Of a stretch of 64,000 bases of DNA, positions 27,765 to 36,847 are shown one piece after another. A program made the translations under genes and the position numbers. The notes beneath the pieces are model-generated. The model made no database searches, was not told the DNA's origin, and saw only the letters and a program-made list of their open reading frames with translations. Location: contig CAVPDG010000025.1 of the NCBI GenBank assembly GCA_963702535.1, positions 186,001 through 250,000 on the forward strand, given 5' to 3'. How positions within the stretch are numbered: the first letter of the stretch is position 1; every line of letters begins with the position of its first letter. The stretch is from CAVPDG01 sp963702535 (GTDB lineage: Bacteria > Chloroflexota > Anaerolineae > Anaerolineales > UBA4823).

Positions 27765-29109
27765 TTGACAGCCCCCATCCTGCAGCGCCACGCCTGCGGC
27801 AGCCTCGTCCAGAGCATCCTTTCCGCTGCGCTGCATGCCGTCGATCCCGAGGCAGCCGTGCGCCGGCATATGCGCCGCCAGGGAGATTTGCTCGCCATCG
27901 GTGAAAAAAATTACCACCTGGACACATTCGAGAAGGTGACCCTCGTCGCCGTCGGTAAAGCCGGTGCTCCCATGGCGCGCGCCGCTGCCGGTATTTTGGG
28001 CGAGCGCCTAGCGCAGGGCATCGTCCTGGTCAAGGACGGCTACCAGGCTGACCTGCCTGGTATGCAGGTCTTCAGCGCCGGGCACCCCGTCCCGGATGAG
28101 CGCGGCGTGCGCGCCGCCGGGCAGATCATGGACCTGCTGGGAAATGCCGGCGAAAGAGACCTGGTCCTCTTCCTTATCTCCGGCGGCGGGTCTGCCTTGC
28201 TCACCTCGCCTGCCACCGGCTTGACCCTGGAAGACCTGCAGCGCCTGACCTCCCTGCTGCTGCGCTGTGGGGCGAGCATCAACGAGATCAACACCCTGCG
28301 CAAGCACCTGGAGCAGGCGAAAGCCGGCAATTTAGCCCGCCTGGCGTACCCCGCCCGTACCGCCACCCTCGTCCTTTCCGACGTCATCGGCAATCCCCTG
28401 GATGTTATCGCCTCCGGACCCACCTGCCCCGACCCCACCACCTACCAGGATGCCTGGGACGTGCTGGCGCGCTACAAACTGTTGGCAGGAAGCGCCTCCC
28501 GCCGTCCTGCAGCGCTTGGAGCGCGGCATCCGCGGCGTGCTGCCCGAGACACCCAAGCCCGGCGACCCCTTCTTTGCTTCCGCCCATTACCAGGTGGTTG
28601 GGGACAATTACCAGGCGGCGCAGGCAGCTCTCCAGGCGGCGCAGCAGGCAGGCCTCAACCCCCTCCTGCTCACCACCAGCCTGCAAGGCGAGGCGTCTCA
28701 AGCCGGTCGCTTCCTGGCAGCCATTGCCCGGCAAATTAACTGCACCGGACAGCCGGTAGCCCGCCCTGCCTGCATCATCGCCGGCGGAGAGACAACCGTC
28801 ACGCTGCAGGGCGATGGTCTCGGCGGCAGGAACCAGGAGCTCGCCCTGGCAGCCGTCAACGATCTAGCCGGGCTGGAAAATACCTTGCTGGTCACCCTGG
28901 CGACGGACGGCGGCGATGGTCCCACCGACGCCGCCGGGGCTGTCGTCAGCGGCGAGACGCTGCAGCAAGCCCAGGCATCCGGGCTGGATGCGCAGCGCTT
29001 CCTCCACCGCAACGACGCTTATCACTTTTTCGAGCCACTCGGGGGGTTGCTTATTACCGGTCCAACCCTGACCAACGTCAACGACCTGGCATTCCTGTTC
29101 TTATTCTAA
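27765..29109 (+). CDS. Glycerate 2-kinase, MOFRL family, one frameshift
   Basis: A TTG at 27765 is the best available start; the N-terminal region SLVQSILSAALHAVDPEAAV is typical. The DUF4147 domain includes LVAVGKAGAPMARAA, VFSAGHPVPDERGVRA and FLISGGGSALLTSP, with INEINTLRKHLEQAKAGNLA. The frame breaks near 28490 and resumes at PPAVLQRLERGIRG. The MOFRL signature follows: ACIIAGGETTVTLQGDGLGGRNQELALAA and LATDGGDGPTDAAGAV. Total is about 447 residues. It phosphorylates D-glycerate to 2-phosphoglycerate, feeding glycolysis. Confidence 0.92.
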
Positions 29110-29122
29110 ACAGCAGCGAATA

Positions 29123-29782
29123 TCACGATTTCCGGGCGATGATCGCTTTAAAGTACACATCCCGTCCCTCCGCTGGATAGGCGAATGCCAGGAATTCCAG
29201 CTCTTTGAGCAGTGTGAACCCGCTGCGCCGCAGCGCGCTGCCGGTCAGCGCCGCGCTGTGCCGGTGCAGCAGCACTGCCACGTCTTCTTTGGGACTCTCC
29301 GCCACCTCCACCGGGTTGATCGGGTACGCCGCAGCCTGCCCCGCCTTCTGCTCTTCCACGGTGAAGGCGAAGATGCCCCCAGGCTTCAGCATGCAGCTCA
29401 CCTCTGCGAAAAGCGGCTCCAGCTCGGGGAAGGAGTTCAGCACCGCCACGCAAACGAGGTGGTCGAAAAAGCCCGCCGGGTAAGGCAACGGCAGGATGCG
29501 CAGGTCGTGTAGCTTCAGCTCTGCGGCAATCCCTTTCGCCCGGCATACCTCCAGCACCTCGCTCGACCCATCCAGCCCGTAGATTTGCAAGCCAGCCTTG
29601 TGGAAGGGGACCGAGCTCAAGCCGCTGCCGATCCCCAGGTCCAGTAGCTTCTCGCCGGCGCTGACGTATTCATATGCCAGCCCAAAGACTACTTCAGGGC
29701 CGCGCCAGTTGGTCGCCTGCGCCTGCGCGTCGTAGCCCTGCGCCGATTCAGAGTCATGGATGATCGTATCTGCGGTTTTCAT
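29123..29782 (-). CDS. SAM-dependent methyltransferase
   Basis: 219 residues from ATG 29782 (MKTADTIIHDSESAQGYDAQ); the open frame continues upstream but the class I fold starts here. Motif I is EKLLDLGIGSGLSSVPFHKAG, motif II IYGLDGSSEVLEVCRAKG, then FDHLVCVAVLNSFPELEPLF and LKPGGIFAFTVEE. It is convergent with the glycerate kinase gene. The substrate is unknown. Confidence 0.8.
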   Translation of the reverse strand: MKTADTIIHDSESAQGYDAQAQATNWRGPEVVFGLAYEYVSAGEKLLDLGIGSGLSSVPFHKAGLQIYGLDGSSEVLEVCRAKGIAAELKLHDLRILPLPYPAGFFDHLVCVAVLNSFPELEPLFAEVSCMLKPGGIFAFTVEEQKAGQAAAYPINPVEVAESPKEDVAVLLHRHSAALTGSALRRSGFTLLKELEFLAFAYPAEGRDVYFKAIIARKS

Positions 29783-29868
29783 TTCTGCTGCCCATTTTAC
29801 CTTACCCGCAGGGTACCTACCACCCGCCAACCTGTGGTAGCATTGCTCCAAATCCTGACGAGGCATAG

Positions 29869-30811
29869 ATGCCCGAGACCTACCCTGCTTACCTTGGCTT
29901 GTTATCCACGGGGGAGCTCCAGGAGCGCGTGCGCAGCGCCTACGAGCGTCTTTCTTGCTGCACGACCTGCGCCTGGGAGTGCAAGGTGGACCGGCGGGCG
30001 GGCAAGATGGGCATCTGCCGTACCGGCGAGATCGGCACGCGTGAGCAGCTATGGCGCCCACATGGGCGAGGAAGACCCGCTGCGCGGCTGGGCAGGCTCC
30101 GGCACGATCTTCTTCAGCCGCTGTAACCTGCACTGCCAGTTCTGCCAGAACTACGACATCAGCCAGACCGACGCCGGGCAGCTCACCCAGCCGCAGGAGA
30201 TCGCCGCCATGATGCTCGAGCTGCAGGCTGCCGGGTGCCACAATATCAACCTGGTTTCCCCCAGTCACGTCGTGCCGCAAATCATGGCGGCGGTCCTGAT
30301 CGCCGCGCCAGCCGGGTTGCGCCTTCCCCTGGTCTACAACACCGGCGGCTACGATTCTTTGCCAACTCTTGCCCTGCTGGATGGCGTGATCGATATCTAC
30401 ATGCCAGATATGAAGTATGCCAGCCATCAAATCGCCCGCCATTACTCGAAAATCCCGGGCTACCCGCAGGTGAACCAGGCTGGGGTGCGTGAGATGCACC
30501 GCCAGGTCGGCGACCTGCAGATCGACGGGCGTGGCATCGCCCGCCGCGGGCTGCTGGTGCGCCACCTCATCCTGCCCAACAACCTGGCTGGCACGCAGGA
30601 AATCTTGCGCTTCCTGGCGCAGGAGATTTCTCAGGACACCTATCTCAACTTGATGGACCAGTATCGCCCGGCGTTCAACGCCCGGCTGTACCCCCGGCTC
30701 AACCGGCGCATCACCGCTGCCGAGTATAAAGCAGCCCTGACGATGGCAGCCAATGCCGGGCTTTCCCGCCTGGATAATCGCCCCTCCTTCCCCTTGCCAG
30801 CCGGTTTATAA
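29869..30811 (+). CDS. PflX-like radical SAM protein (COG1313), one frameshift
   Basis: The start MPETYPAYLGLLSTGELQERV is followed by a four-Cys region CCTTCAWECKVDRRAGKMGIC. The frame breaks near 30043 and resumes as SSYGAHMGEEDPLRGWAGSG. The radical SAM cluster motif is RCNLHCQFCQNYD (CxxxCxxC). NINLVSPSHVVPQ, YNTGGYDS and IYMPDMKYAS match PflX-type proteins, homologues of pyruvate formate-lyase activase. The length is about 314 residues. The target protein is unknown, and no glycyl radical enzyme is encoded nearby. Confidence 0.87.
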
Positions 30812-30849
30812 GCGCCGCGCTCCCGGCAGGCGCAAAGCCGCCCAAGCCC

Positions 30850-30877
30850 TTGACAGGTTCTTAACCTTTGGTAAACT
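30850..30877 (+). promoter_or_regulatory. proS promoter
   Basis: TTGACA (30850-30855), 16-base spacer, TAAACT (30872-30877). Predicted transcription begins near 30884, giving a leader of about 150 bases. Confidence 0.7.
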
Positions 30878-30883
30878 TCCCCC

Positions 30884-31035
30884 CATATGGATGACCAGGT
30901 GCACTCCGCTCCCGCCCCGCGCACGCCAGACCGGGCTTTCGGTCTCTAGAGACGCGATCGGGTGCAAATCCCCCTGACCTGCCGCCGCCCTCTGGACTGA
31001 CAGCCCCCAGAGGGCGCAATTTTTGGAGGCGTACC
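30884..31035 (+). promoter_or_regulatory. Structured leader of proS, candidate riboswitch or attenuator
   Basis: The leader contains CAGGT (30896-30900) able to pair with ACCTG (30977-30981), closing an element of about 85 bases. Inside are a 6-bp hairpin AGACCG/CGGTCT with loop GGCTTT and a small GGG-TGCAAAT-CCC hairpin. A terminator-like hairpin follows directly before the ribosome site. Fragments such as GGTGCAAATCC and GACCTGCC recall cobalamin riboswitch boxes. However, the element is too short and lacks the central CCGCNACTG region, and no T-box sequence is present. The class is unassigned. Confidence 0.5.
30986..31024 (+). terminator. Intrinsic terminator/attenuator hairpin before proS
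   Basis: CGCCCTCTGG (30986-30995) pairs perfectly with 31007-31016, followed by CAA and five T. It overlaps the region just before GGAGG of proS, so it can act as a conditional attenuator. Confidence 0.75.
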
Positions 31036-32810
31036 ATGCGAATGTCGCAACTCTTCAGCCAGACCCTGCGCGAGGCTCCCGCCGAAGCCGAAACCGCCAG
31101 CCACCAGCTCCTGCTGCGGGCAGGCTTCATCCGCCAGCTAGCCGCCGGCATCTTCAGCTACCTGCCGCTGGCAAAACGCTCCCTGACCAAGATCGAGAAC
31201 ATCATGCGCGAGGAGATGAACCCCATCGGCGGGCAGGAGATGAGCATGCCGGTCGTGCACCCGGCAGAGATCTGGCAGGAGACCGAGCGCTGGTACCAGA
31301 TCGGCTCCGAGATGGGGCGCTTCAAGGACAAGAACAACCGCGACATGGTGCTGGCGATGACTCACGAAGAGGCCGTCGCAGACCTGGTGCGCCGGGAGGT
31401 GCAGTCCTACCGCCACCTGCCGCGCCTGATCTACCATATCCAGACCAAGTGGCGCGACGACCCACGCCCGCGCGCCGGTCTGATCCGCGTGCGCGAGTTC
31501 ACCATGAAGGACAGCTACAGCCTGGATGCCGATTGGGAAGGGCTCGACCGCCAGTACCGGGCGCATTACCAGGCTTACTTCAACATATTTCACCGCTGCG
31601 GTCTGCCGGTGTCTGCCGTGCGCTCCGACGTGGGCATGATGGGCGGCAAGCTGGCGCACGAGTACATGTACCTGACGCCCATCGGCGAGGATACCTTGCT
31701 CTTCTGCGATGCGTGCGGCTACTCCGCCAACCGGCAGATTGCCCGCTTCCGCAAGCCAGCCGCCGCAGAAGAAGCGCCCCTGCCCAGCGAGCCAGTCGCC
31801 ACGCCTGGCTGCAAGACCATCGAAGACCTGGCGAACTTCCTGGACGTTACCAAAGCCAGGACTGCCAAGGCGGTGTTCATGATGGCGACCATCCCGGAAG
31901 GACGGGAGAAGGTGCAGCGCTTCATCTTTGCCGTGGTGCGCGGCGATATGGAAGTCAACGAGACCAAGCTTGCCAACGCCGTGAAGGCGTCCGACCTGCG
32001 ACCCGCCACCGAGGACGAGATCCGGTCTGTAGGCGCAGAGCCGGGTTACGCCTCGCCGGTAGGGCTGAAAGGCGCCCTGGTGGTGGTGGACGATGCCATC
32101 CCGGGTTCGCCCAATCTGGTGGCAGGCGCCAACCGGGAAGGCTACCACCTGCGCAACGTCAACTACGGGCGCGATTACCAGGCGCAGATCATCACCGACA
32201 TCGCCGCTGCCCAGGAAGGCGATGGCTGCCCGCGCTGCGGCGGAGCGCTGCGCACGGTGCGCGGCGTAGAGGTGGGTAACATCTTCAAGCTGGGCACGCG
32301 CTACAGCGACGCCATGGGCTGCACCTACCTGGATCGGGACGGGCAGGAGAAGCCGGTCATCATGGGCTCGTACGGCATCGGCAGCGGGCGGCTGCTGGCT
32401 TGTGTCGCGGAGCAGCACCACGATGAGAATGGCTTGATCCTGCCGGTCAGCGTGGCGCCCTACCATGTCCACCTGGTGGCGCTGGCGGGCAAGGGCAGCA
32501 CCGAGACGCAGGAACGCGCCGACGCCCTCTACGACGCGCTGAAAGCCGCCGGGGTCGAAGTGCTCTACGACGACCGCGAGGAAAGCCCCGGAGTGAAGTT
32601 CAACGACGCCGACCTGATCGGCTGCCCCTGCGCCTGACGGTCAGCGAGCGGGCGCACAAAGCCGGCGGCGTCGAGCTCAAGCGCCGCGACCAGGCGGAAA
32701 AGCGCATCATCGCGCACGAAAAAATCCTGGAGACGGTGCAGACGGAGATCGCCGGACTGAGAGATGAGATCCAAGCCAGGGTTGTCGACGTGCCCTTTGA
32801 CGAGGGATAG
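31036..32810 (+). CDS. proS: Prolyl-tRNA synthetase, bacterial type, one frameshift
   Basis: MRMSQLFSQTLREAPAEAE begins a class II synthetase. Motif 1 lies around FSYLPLAKRSLTKIENIMREEM, motif 2 is TKWRDDPRPRAGLIRVREFTMKD shortened in length, and motif 3 is MGSYGIGSGRLLA. The insertion (editing) domain between motifs 2 and 3 is present (about 220-390). A lost base near 32622 produces an early stop; in the right frame the anticodon domain continues as LRLTVSERAHKAGGVELKRR and ends RVVDVPFDEG at 32810, about 591 residues. It charges tRNA-Pro. A second diverged copy of its last 35 codons lies at 34018-34128. Confidence 0.94.
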
Positions 32811-32857
32811 GCTGCATCCCAATTGTTAACGGCAATAACGCTTAACCATCACTGCCC

Positions 32858-32889
32858 AACTGATTTTTAAATCAGTTTTAGTATATAAT
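32858..32889 (+). promoter_or_regulatory. Promoter with palindromic operator of the AbiE-like cassette
   Basis: A perfect 20-base palindrome (32858-32877, AACTGATTT-TT-AAATCAGTT) overlaps a weak -35 (TGATTT) placed 17 bases before TATAAT (32884-32889). The ATG of the first cassette gene is 7 bases further on, giving a very short leader. This fits autorepression by an antitoxin. Confidence 0.65.
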
Positions 32890-32895
32890 CAAATC

Positions 32896-33421
32896 ATGAA
32901 AACCTCATCTGGGGCGATGCAGGTTTTGTTAGATGACGCAATTGCCCACGATCGGACAACGGCCCGGCGCGCAGCTTTGTTGAGCATACTTGAGCATGAA
33001 CGCTACCTGACTCGCGAACAATTGATGCGCGCGTGGAAGGCAGACTGGGTTGTGGCTGCTTTGGGGATGCCGCCTGGGTCGACACGTTTTACCGGGATAT
33101 GCAGGTCGTCAAACGTGCTCTCGAAGCTGCCGGCTTTGAGCTGGCGTATAGCAGAAGCCGCAAAAAACCGGTTATCACCTGCGCGGCCAGCCACCCATTA
33201 GCTCAGAGCTATCCGCTACTTTGGAAGGCAGCGTTGCCGAAATCAACCTGGCGCAAATCGCCATCCTGAGACAATTATCATCCGCACAACGCTTCCGCCA
33301 GGGCTGCTCGGTTAGCAACCTCGCCATCCAGGTCGTGGCATGGCGCATCCGTCAAAGGCGACCCGAAATCAGCCCTGAAGAAGCTCAACACCTGGCAATC
33401 CAGGCAGGGACTTTACCTTGA
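32896..33421 (+). CDS. AbiEi-like antitoxin candidate, two frameshifts
   Basis: ATG 32896. The protein is pieced together from three frames. MKTSSGAMQVLLDDAIAHDR and ALLSILEHERYLTREQLM look like a helix-turn-helix start. VDTFYRDMQVVKRALEAAGFEL follows, and then EGSVAEINLAQIAILRQLSSAQRFRQ and PEISPEEAQHLA end at 33421, with breaks near 33050 and 33190. The length is about 174 residues. It is coupled by a 4-base overlap to a nucleotidyltransferase gene, the arrangement of AbiE-type toxin-antitoxin pairs. The antitoxin role is inferred from context. Confidence 0.55.
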
Positions 33422-34017
33422 CCGGCGAGATCATCACCTTTGAAAAATTCATCCAACAGGTGATCGCTGCCCTGGAAGCCGCTGGCATCGACTACTTGAT
33501 CGGCGGCGCGGTAGCGACCTGGGCATGGGGAGAACCACGCGCCACGTTAGATCTGGATGTCGTGGTAGATATTCCACTTAAATCCGCAGGCAAGCTTTCA
33601 GATGAGCTGGGAAAGAGAGGCATGCTGGTACCGGCGGAAATCATCCTGGATAATATCCTGGAAACCCGCGCCGATATACCCATCAACGCCATTCACCTGT
33701 ATAGCGGTTACAAGGCAGACCTGTATCCACTCCGCCCGGGTGACGAGCTACGCGCCTCGGCATTTAAGCGGCGAAAAATGGTCGACCTTGGTGAGCCGCT
33801 CGGAAAACTGTGTTTACACGCCCCGGAGGACCTGATCATATACAAGCTTTGGTATTACAGCCTCAGCCAGCAAACCAAGCACCTGCGCGATATCACCAGT
33901 ATCGTGGCCTCGCTTGGCGAGGAGTTGGATTATGAAACGATCGCGCATTGGGCTAATATAAAGGGGTTGAGCAGCCTGTGGAGAGAATTATTGGTTAAGA
34001 TTCGAGCCAAAAAGTAA
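33418..34017 (+). CDS. AbiEii/DUF6036-like nucleotidyltransferase, toxin candidate
   Basis: 199 residues starting at TTG 33418, which overlaps the preceding stop. The minimal nucleotidyltransferase core is clear: DYLIGGAVATWAWGEPRATLDLDVVVD, with the GG loop and the DxD metal ligands. It is followed by helix-rich sequence including ELRASAFKRRKMVDLGEPLG and HAPEDLIIYKLWYYSL, typical of DUF6036/AbiEii proteins. AbiEii toxins act as nucleotidyltransferases on tRNA or related targets. Codon use is less GC-rich than in the flanking genes, suggesting transfer. Confidence 0.72.
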   Translation: MTGEIITFEKFIQQVIAALEAAGIDYLIGGAVATWAWGEPRATLDLDVVVDIPLKSAGKLSDELGKRGMLVPAEIILDNILETRADIPINAIHLYSGYKADLYPLRPGDELRASAFKRRKMVDLGEPLGKLCLHAPEDLIIYKLWYYSLSQQTKHLRDITSIVASLGEELDYETIAHWANIKGLSSLWRELLVKIRAKK

Positions 34018-34128
34018 CGACGCATCGTGGCACACGATGAGGTTGTAGCGACGGTGCTGGAGGAGATTGCGAGGATGCGGGAGGAGATCGCCGAGGAAGT
34101 GGTGGAAGTGGCGTTTGATGAGGGTTAA
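34018..34128 (+). pseudogene. Second, diverged copy of the proS 3' end
   Basis: Immediately after the toxin stop the frame reads RRIVAHDEVVATVLEEIARM and ends VEVAFDEG, then TAA. This aligns end to end with the last 35 codons of proS (RIIAHEKILETVQTEIAGLR ... VVDVPFDEG), with 19 of 35 residues identical by my count. It has no start and cannot be expressed as a ProRS. It marks the right edge of the cassette 32811-34017. Confidence 0.8.
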
Positions 34129-34488
34129 GCGGGAATTGACAAGGTTGGGAAATATGAGTATAGTTATCTAAGAAACCCTTATCGTTTGGTGCACATCATT
34201 GCCGATCAGTTCTCTGCATTGGAAGGGAACTGCTTACGAGCACTTTATTCCTTCTAAATCGAGGTGCCATTCAAACAAGCCCAGGTGGGTTACTTTTGGT
34301 TTCCTGTTATACCAAAAATTGCGTCCGTTTGAGTTACCCACAGGATGAGGGTAAATTTCCATTCCTACCGAACTATTAGTTGAGTTGAAAGGAGGTGATG
34401 GTAGCAAAATCCCTGGAAGTGAAAGGATGGGTTGGGAATAACCCCATCCATCAATAACCCATGTAAACCATTGTAAGGAGGAGTAACT
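34129..34488 (+). promoter_or_regulatory. Promoter and long leader of the sugar ABC operon
   Basis: TTGACA (34136-34141), 17 bases, TATAGT (34159-34164) predict a start near 34171, leaving a leader of about 318 bases without a gene. A hairpin with arms GGATGGGTT and AACCCCATCC lies near 34425-34451, and AAGGAGG occurs twice (34390s, and at 34476 as the true ribosome site of the GTG start). I see no known riboswitch. Confidence 0.6.
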
Positions 34489-36700
34489 GTGTTAAAAAAG
34501 AGTACGTTATTCAATTTGCTTAGTTTCGTGTTCATCGCCGCCATGCTTTTGTCAGCCTGTGCCCAGCCAACCCCCACCGCGGCTCCCGTAGAAACCGCCG
34601 CCCCCGTAGAAACCGCAGCTCCTGTGGAAACTCAGCCTGCTGCACCCGGGGAGTTGATCGGCATCATCCTGCCGACCAAGAATGAGCCGAGATGGATCCA
34701 GGACGAGACAAAATTCAAGGCTGCGTTCGATGCCGCCGGAGTACGAGTACCAGATCCTCTTCAGCGAGGGCGATTCCGCCAAGGAAAAGGCCAACGTTGA
34801 AGCCTTGATCTCGCAGGGCGCCACGGTGATCATCATCTGTCCGCAGGACGCCACCGCGGCTGCGCTGCGGCTGACAAGAAGCCCGAGACGCAGGTGTCAA
34901 GGTGATCTCCTACGACCGGCTGATCCGCGACACCGAGGCAGTCGATTACTACGTCACCTTTGACAGTGTTTCGGTTGGCGAAGCGCAGGCGCAGTACCTG
35001 GTTGACAAGGCCACCGGCACCGGCAACCCGCTGTACCTGTATGCCGGCGCACCCACCGACAACAACGCCTTCTTGTTCTTCGAAGGCGCCTGGAATGTGC
35101 TGCAACCCAAGATCGCCGATGGCACCTTCGTCATCAAGAACTCCAGCGAAGCGGTAGCCCTGCAGGATAAGGCCACCCTGACGCGTGACGAGATGGGCCA
35201 GATCATCGGCCAGGTCACCACTAACTGGGACTTCGCTGTGGCCAAGAACCTGGCTGAGGCCAACCTGACGGCTGCTCCCGCAGCCGACAAGGGCGACGTC
35301 TTCATCCTCGCCCCCAACGATGGCACCGCGCGCGCGATTGCCGATGTCTTCGCTGCTGACGCGGATGTCACCAGCTATGTGGTCACCGGTCAGGATGCTG
35401 AAATCGCCTCCGTCCAGTACATCATCGACGGCAAGCAGTCCATGACCGTCTTGAAAGACGTCCGCACCCTGGTTGCGGATTCTTCGCCGCTGCACAGGCT
35501 TATCTTGAAGGCGGGACCCCCGCGAGACCACAACCTACAACAACGGCGCGATCGACGTCCCGGCCAAGCCGTCTGCGGTCGTCACGGTGGACCAGTCTAA
35601 TGTCCAGGAAGCCGTGATCAACTCGGGCTACTGGCCTGCCAGCGAGTTCACCGGACTGGATACCATGGTGCAGGCACCTGCTGCGCCGGAAGGATTGTTG
35701 GCATCATCCTGCCGACCAAGAATGAGCCGAGATGGATCCAGGACGAGACCCGCTTCAAGGATGCGTTCGATGCCGCCGGGTACGAGTCCAGATCCTCTTC
35801 AGCGAGGGCGATTCCGCCAAAGAAAAGGCCAACGTTGAATCTTTGATCTCGCAGGGCGTCAAGGTAATCATCATCTGCCCGCAGGACGCCACCGCGGCTG
35901 CTGCGGCTGCAAGAAGCCCGAGACGCAGGTGTCAAGGTGATCTCCTACGACCGCCTGATCCGCGACACCGAGGCAGTCGATTACTACGTCACCTTTGACA
36001 GTGTCTCGGTTGGCGAAGCGCAGGCGCAGTACCTGGTTGACAAGGCCACCGGCACCGGCAACCCGCTGTACCTGTATGCCGGCGCAGCCACCGACAACAA
36101 CGCCTTCTTGTTCTTCGAAGGCGCCTGGAATGTGCTGCAACCCAAGATCGCCGATGGCACCTTCGTCATCAAGAACTCCAGCGAAGCGGTAGCCCTGCAG
36201 GATAAGGCCACCCTGACCCGTGACGAGATGGGCCAGATCATCGGCCAGGTCACCACCAACTGGGACTTTGCTGTGGCCAAGAACCTGGCTGAGGCCAACC
36301 TGACGGCTGCTCCCGCAGCCGACAAGGGCGATGTCTTCATCCTCGCCCCCAACGATGGCACCGCGCGCGCGATTGCCGATGTCTTCGCTGCTGACGCCGA
36401 TGTCACCAGCTATGTGGTCACCGGTCAGGATGCTGAGATCCCCTCCGTCCAGTACATCATCGACGGCAAGCAGTCCATGACCGTCTTGAAAGACGTCCGC
36501 ACCCTGGTTGCGGATGCTCTCGCCGCTGCGGTCGCTTTTCTTGAAGGCGGGACCCCCGGCAGACCACAACCTACAACAACGGTGTGATCGACGTCCCGGC
36601 CAAGCCGTCTGCGGTCGTCACGGTGGACCAGTCTAATGTCCAGGAAGCCGTGATCAACTCGGGCTACTGGCCTGCCAGCGAGTTCACCGGTTTGCCATAA
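34489..36700 (+). CDS. ChvE/XylF-like sugar-binding lipoprotein, two tandem fused copies, several frameshifts
   Basis: GTG 34489 with AAGGAGG upstream. A lipoprotein signal ends LLSACAQ, followed by a PVETAA linker. Domain 1 has GIILPTKNEPRWIQDETKF, SYDRLIRDTEAVDYYVTFDS and YIIDGKQSMTVLKDVRTL, and ends NSGYWPASEFTG. Instead of a stop it runs through LDTMVQAPAAPEG into a second, nearly identical domain ending SEFTGLP at 36700. Both copies show indels (near 34735, 34870, 35490, 35520, 35695, 35780, 35910, 36550). Single-domain relatives bind aldoses for an ABC importer, which follows. Either a real two-domain binding protein or two genes fused by a recent tandem duplication. Confidence 0.8.
34661..36690 (+). 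repeat. Tandem duplication of about 1.04 kb inside the binding-protein gene
   Basis: The block starting GCATCATCCTGCCGACCAAG at 34661 recurs at 35701, and later positions repeat with an offset of 1035 bases (for example 34921 and 35956). The copies differ at only a few scattered bases plus indels. Confidence 0.9.
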
Positions 36701-36720
36701 CCAATAAATGTTAGGATCGA

Positions 36721-36756
36721 CAGGAATAGTGATGGCTCCGTCCATCACTATTCCTG
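36721..36756 (+). terminator. Stem-loop 1 between binding protein and ATPase genes
   Basis: A perfect 15-bp stem (36721-36735 with 36742-36756, loop CTCCGT) directly after the binding-protein gene. It is likely an mRNA stabiliser or partial terminator that keeps the binding protein in excess over the transporter. Confidence 0.75.
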
Positions 36757-36794
36757 TAAATTGAAGTTCATGCGCACTTTGACAAGCGGAATAG

Positions 36795-36824
36795 ATGGTC
36801 AATCCAGCTACGTGGATTGACCAT
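36795..36824 (+). terminator. Stem-loop 2 between binding protein and ATPase genes
   Basis: A perfect 12-bp stem ATGGTCAATCCA with its complement (36795-36806, 36813-36824, loop GCTACG), 23 bases before the ATPase start. Same likely role as stem-loop 1. Confidence 0.7.
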
Positions 36825-36847
36825 TTGCAAAATTCGAGGAGAGAACA

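Noticed and set aside
29123..30565. Long 480-codon version of the minus-strand methyltransferase
   Set aside because: The extra N-terminal part overlaps the radical SAM gene and reads like antisense sequence; the methyltransferase fold starts at 29782.
30884..30985. Degenerate tRNA before proS, from the GGGTGCAAATCCC arm
   Set aside because: No acceptor stem or D arm can be paired in the right places.
30884..31035. T-box or cobalamin riboswitch assignment for the proS leader
   Set aside because: The T-box consensus is absent and the cobalamin core is incomplete and too short; kept as an unassigned structured leader.
31138..32472. 444-codon open frame antisense to proS
   Set aside because: It mirrors proS exactly, has a His/Val-rich composition typical of antisense GC-rich frames, and no domain.
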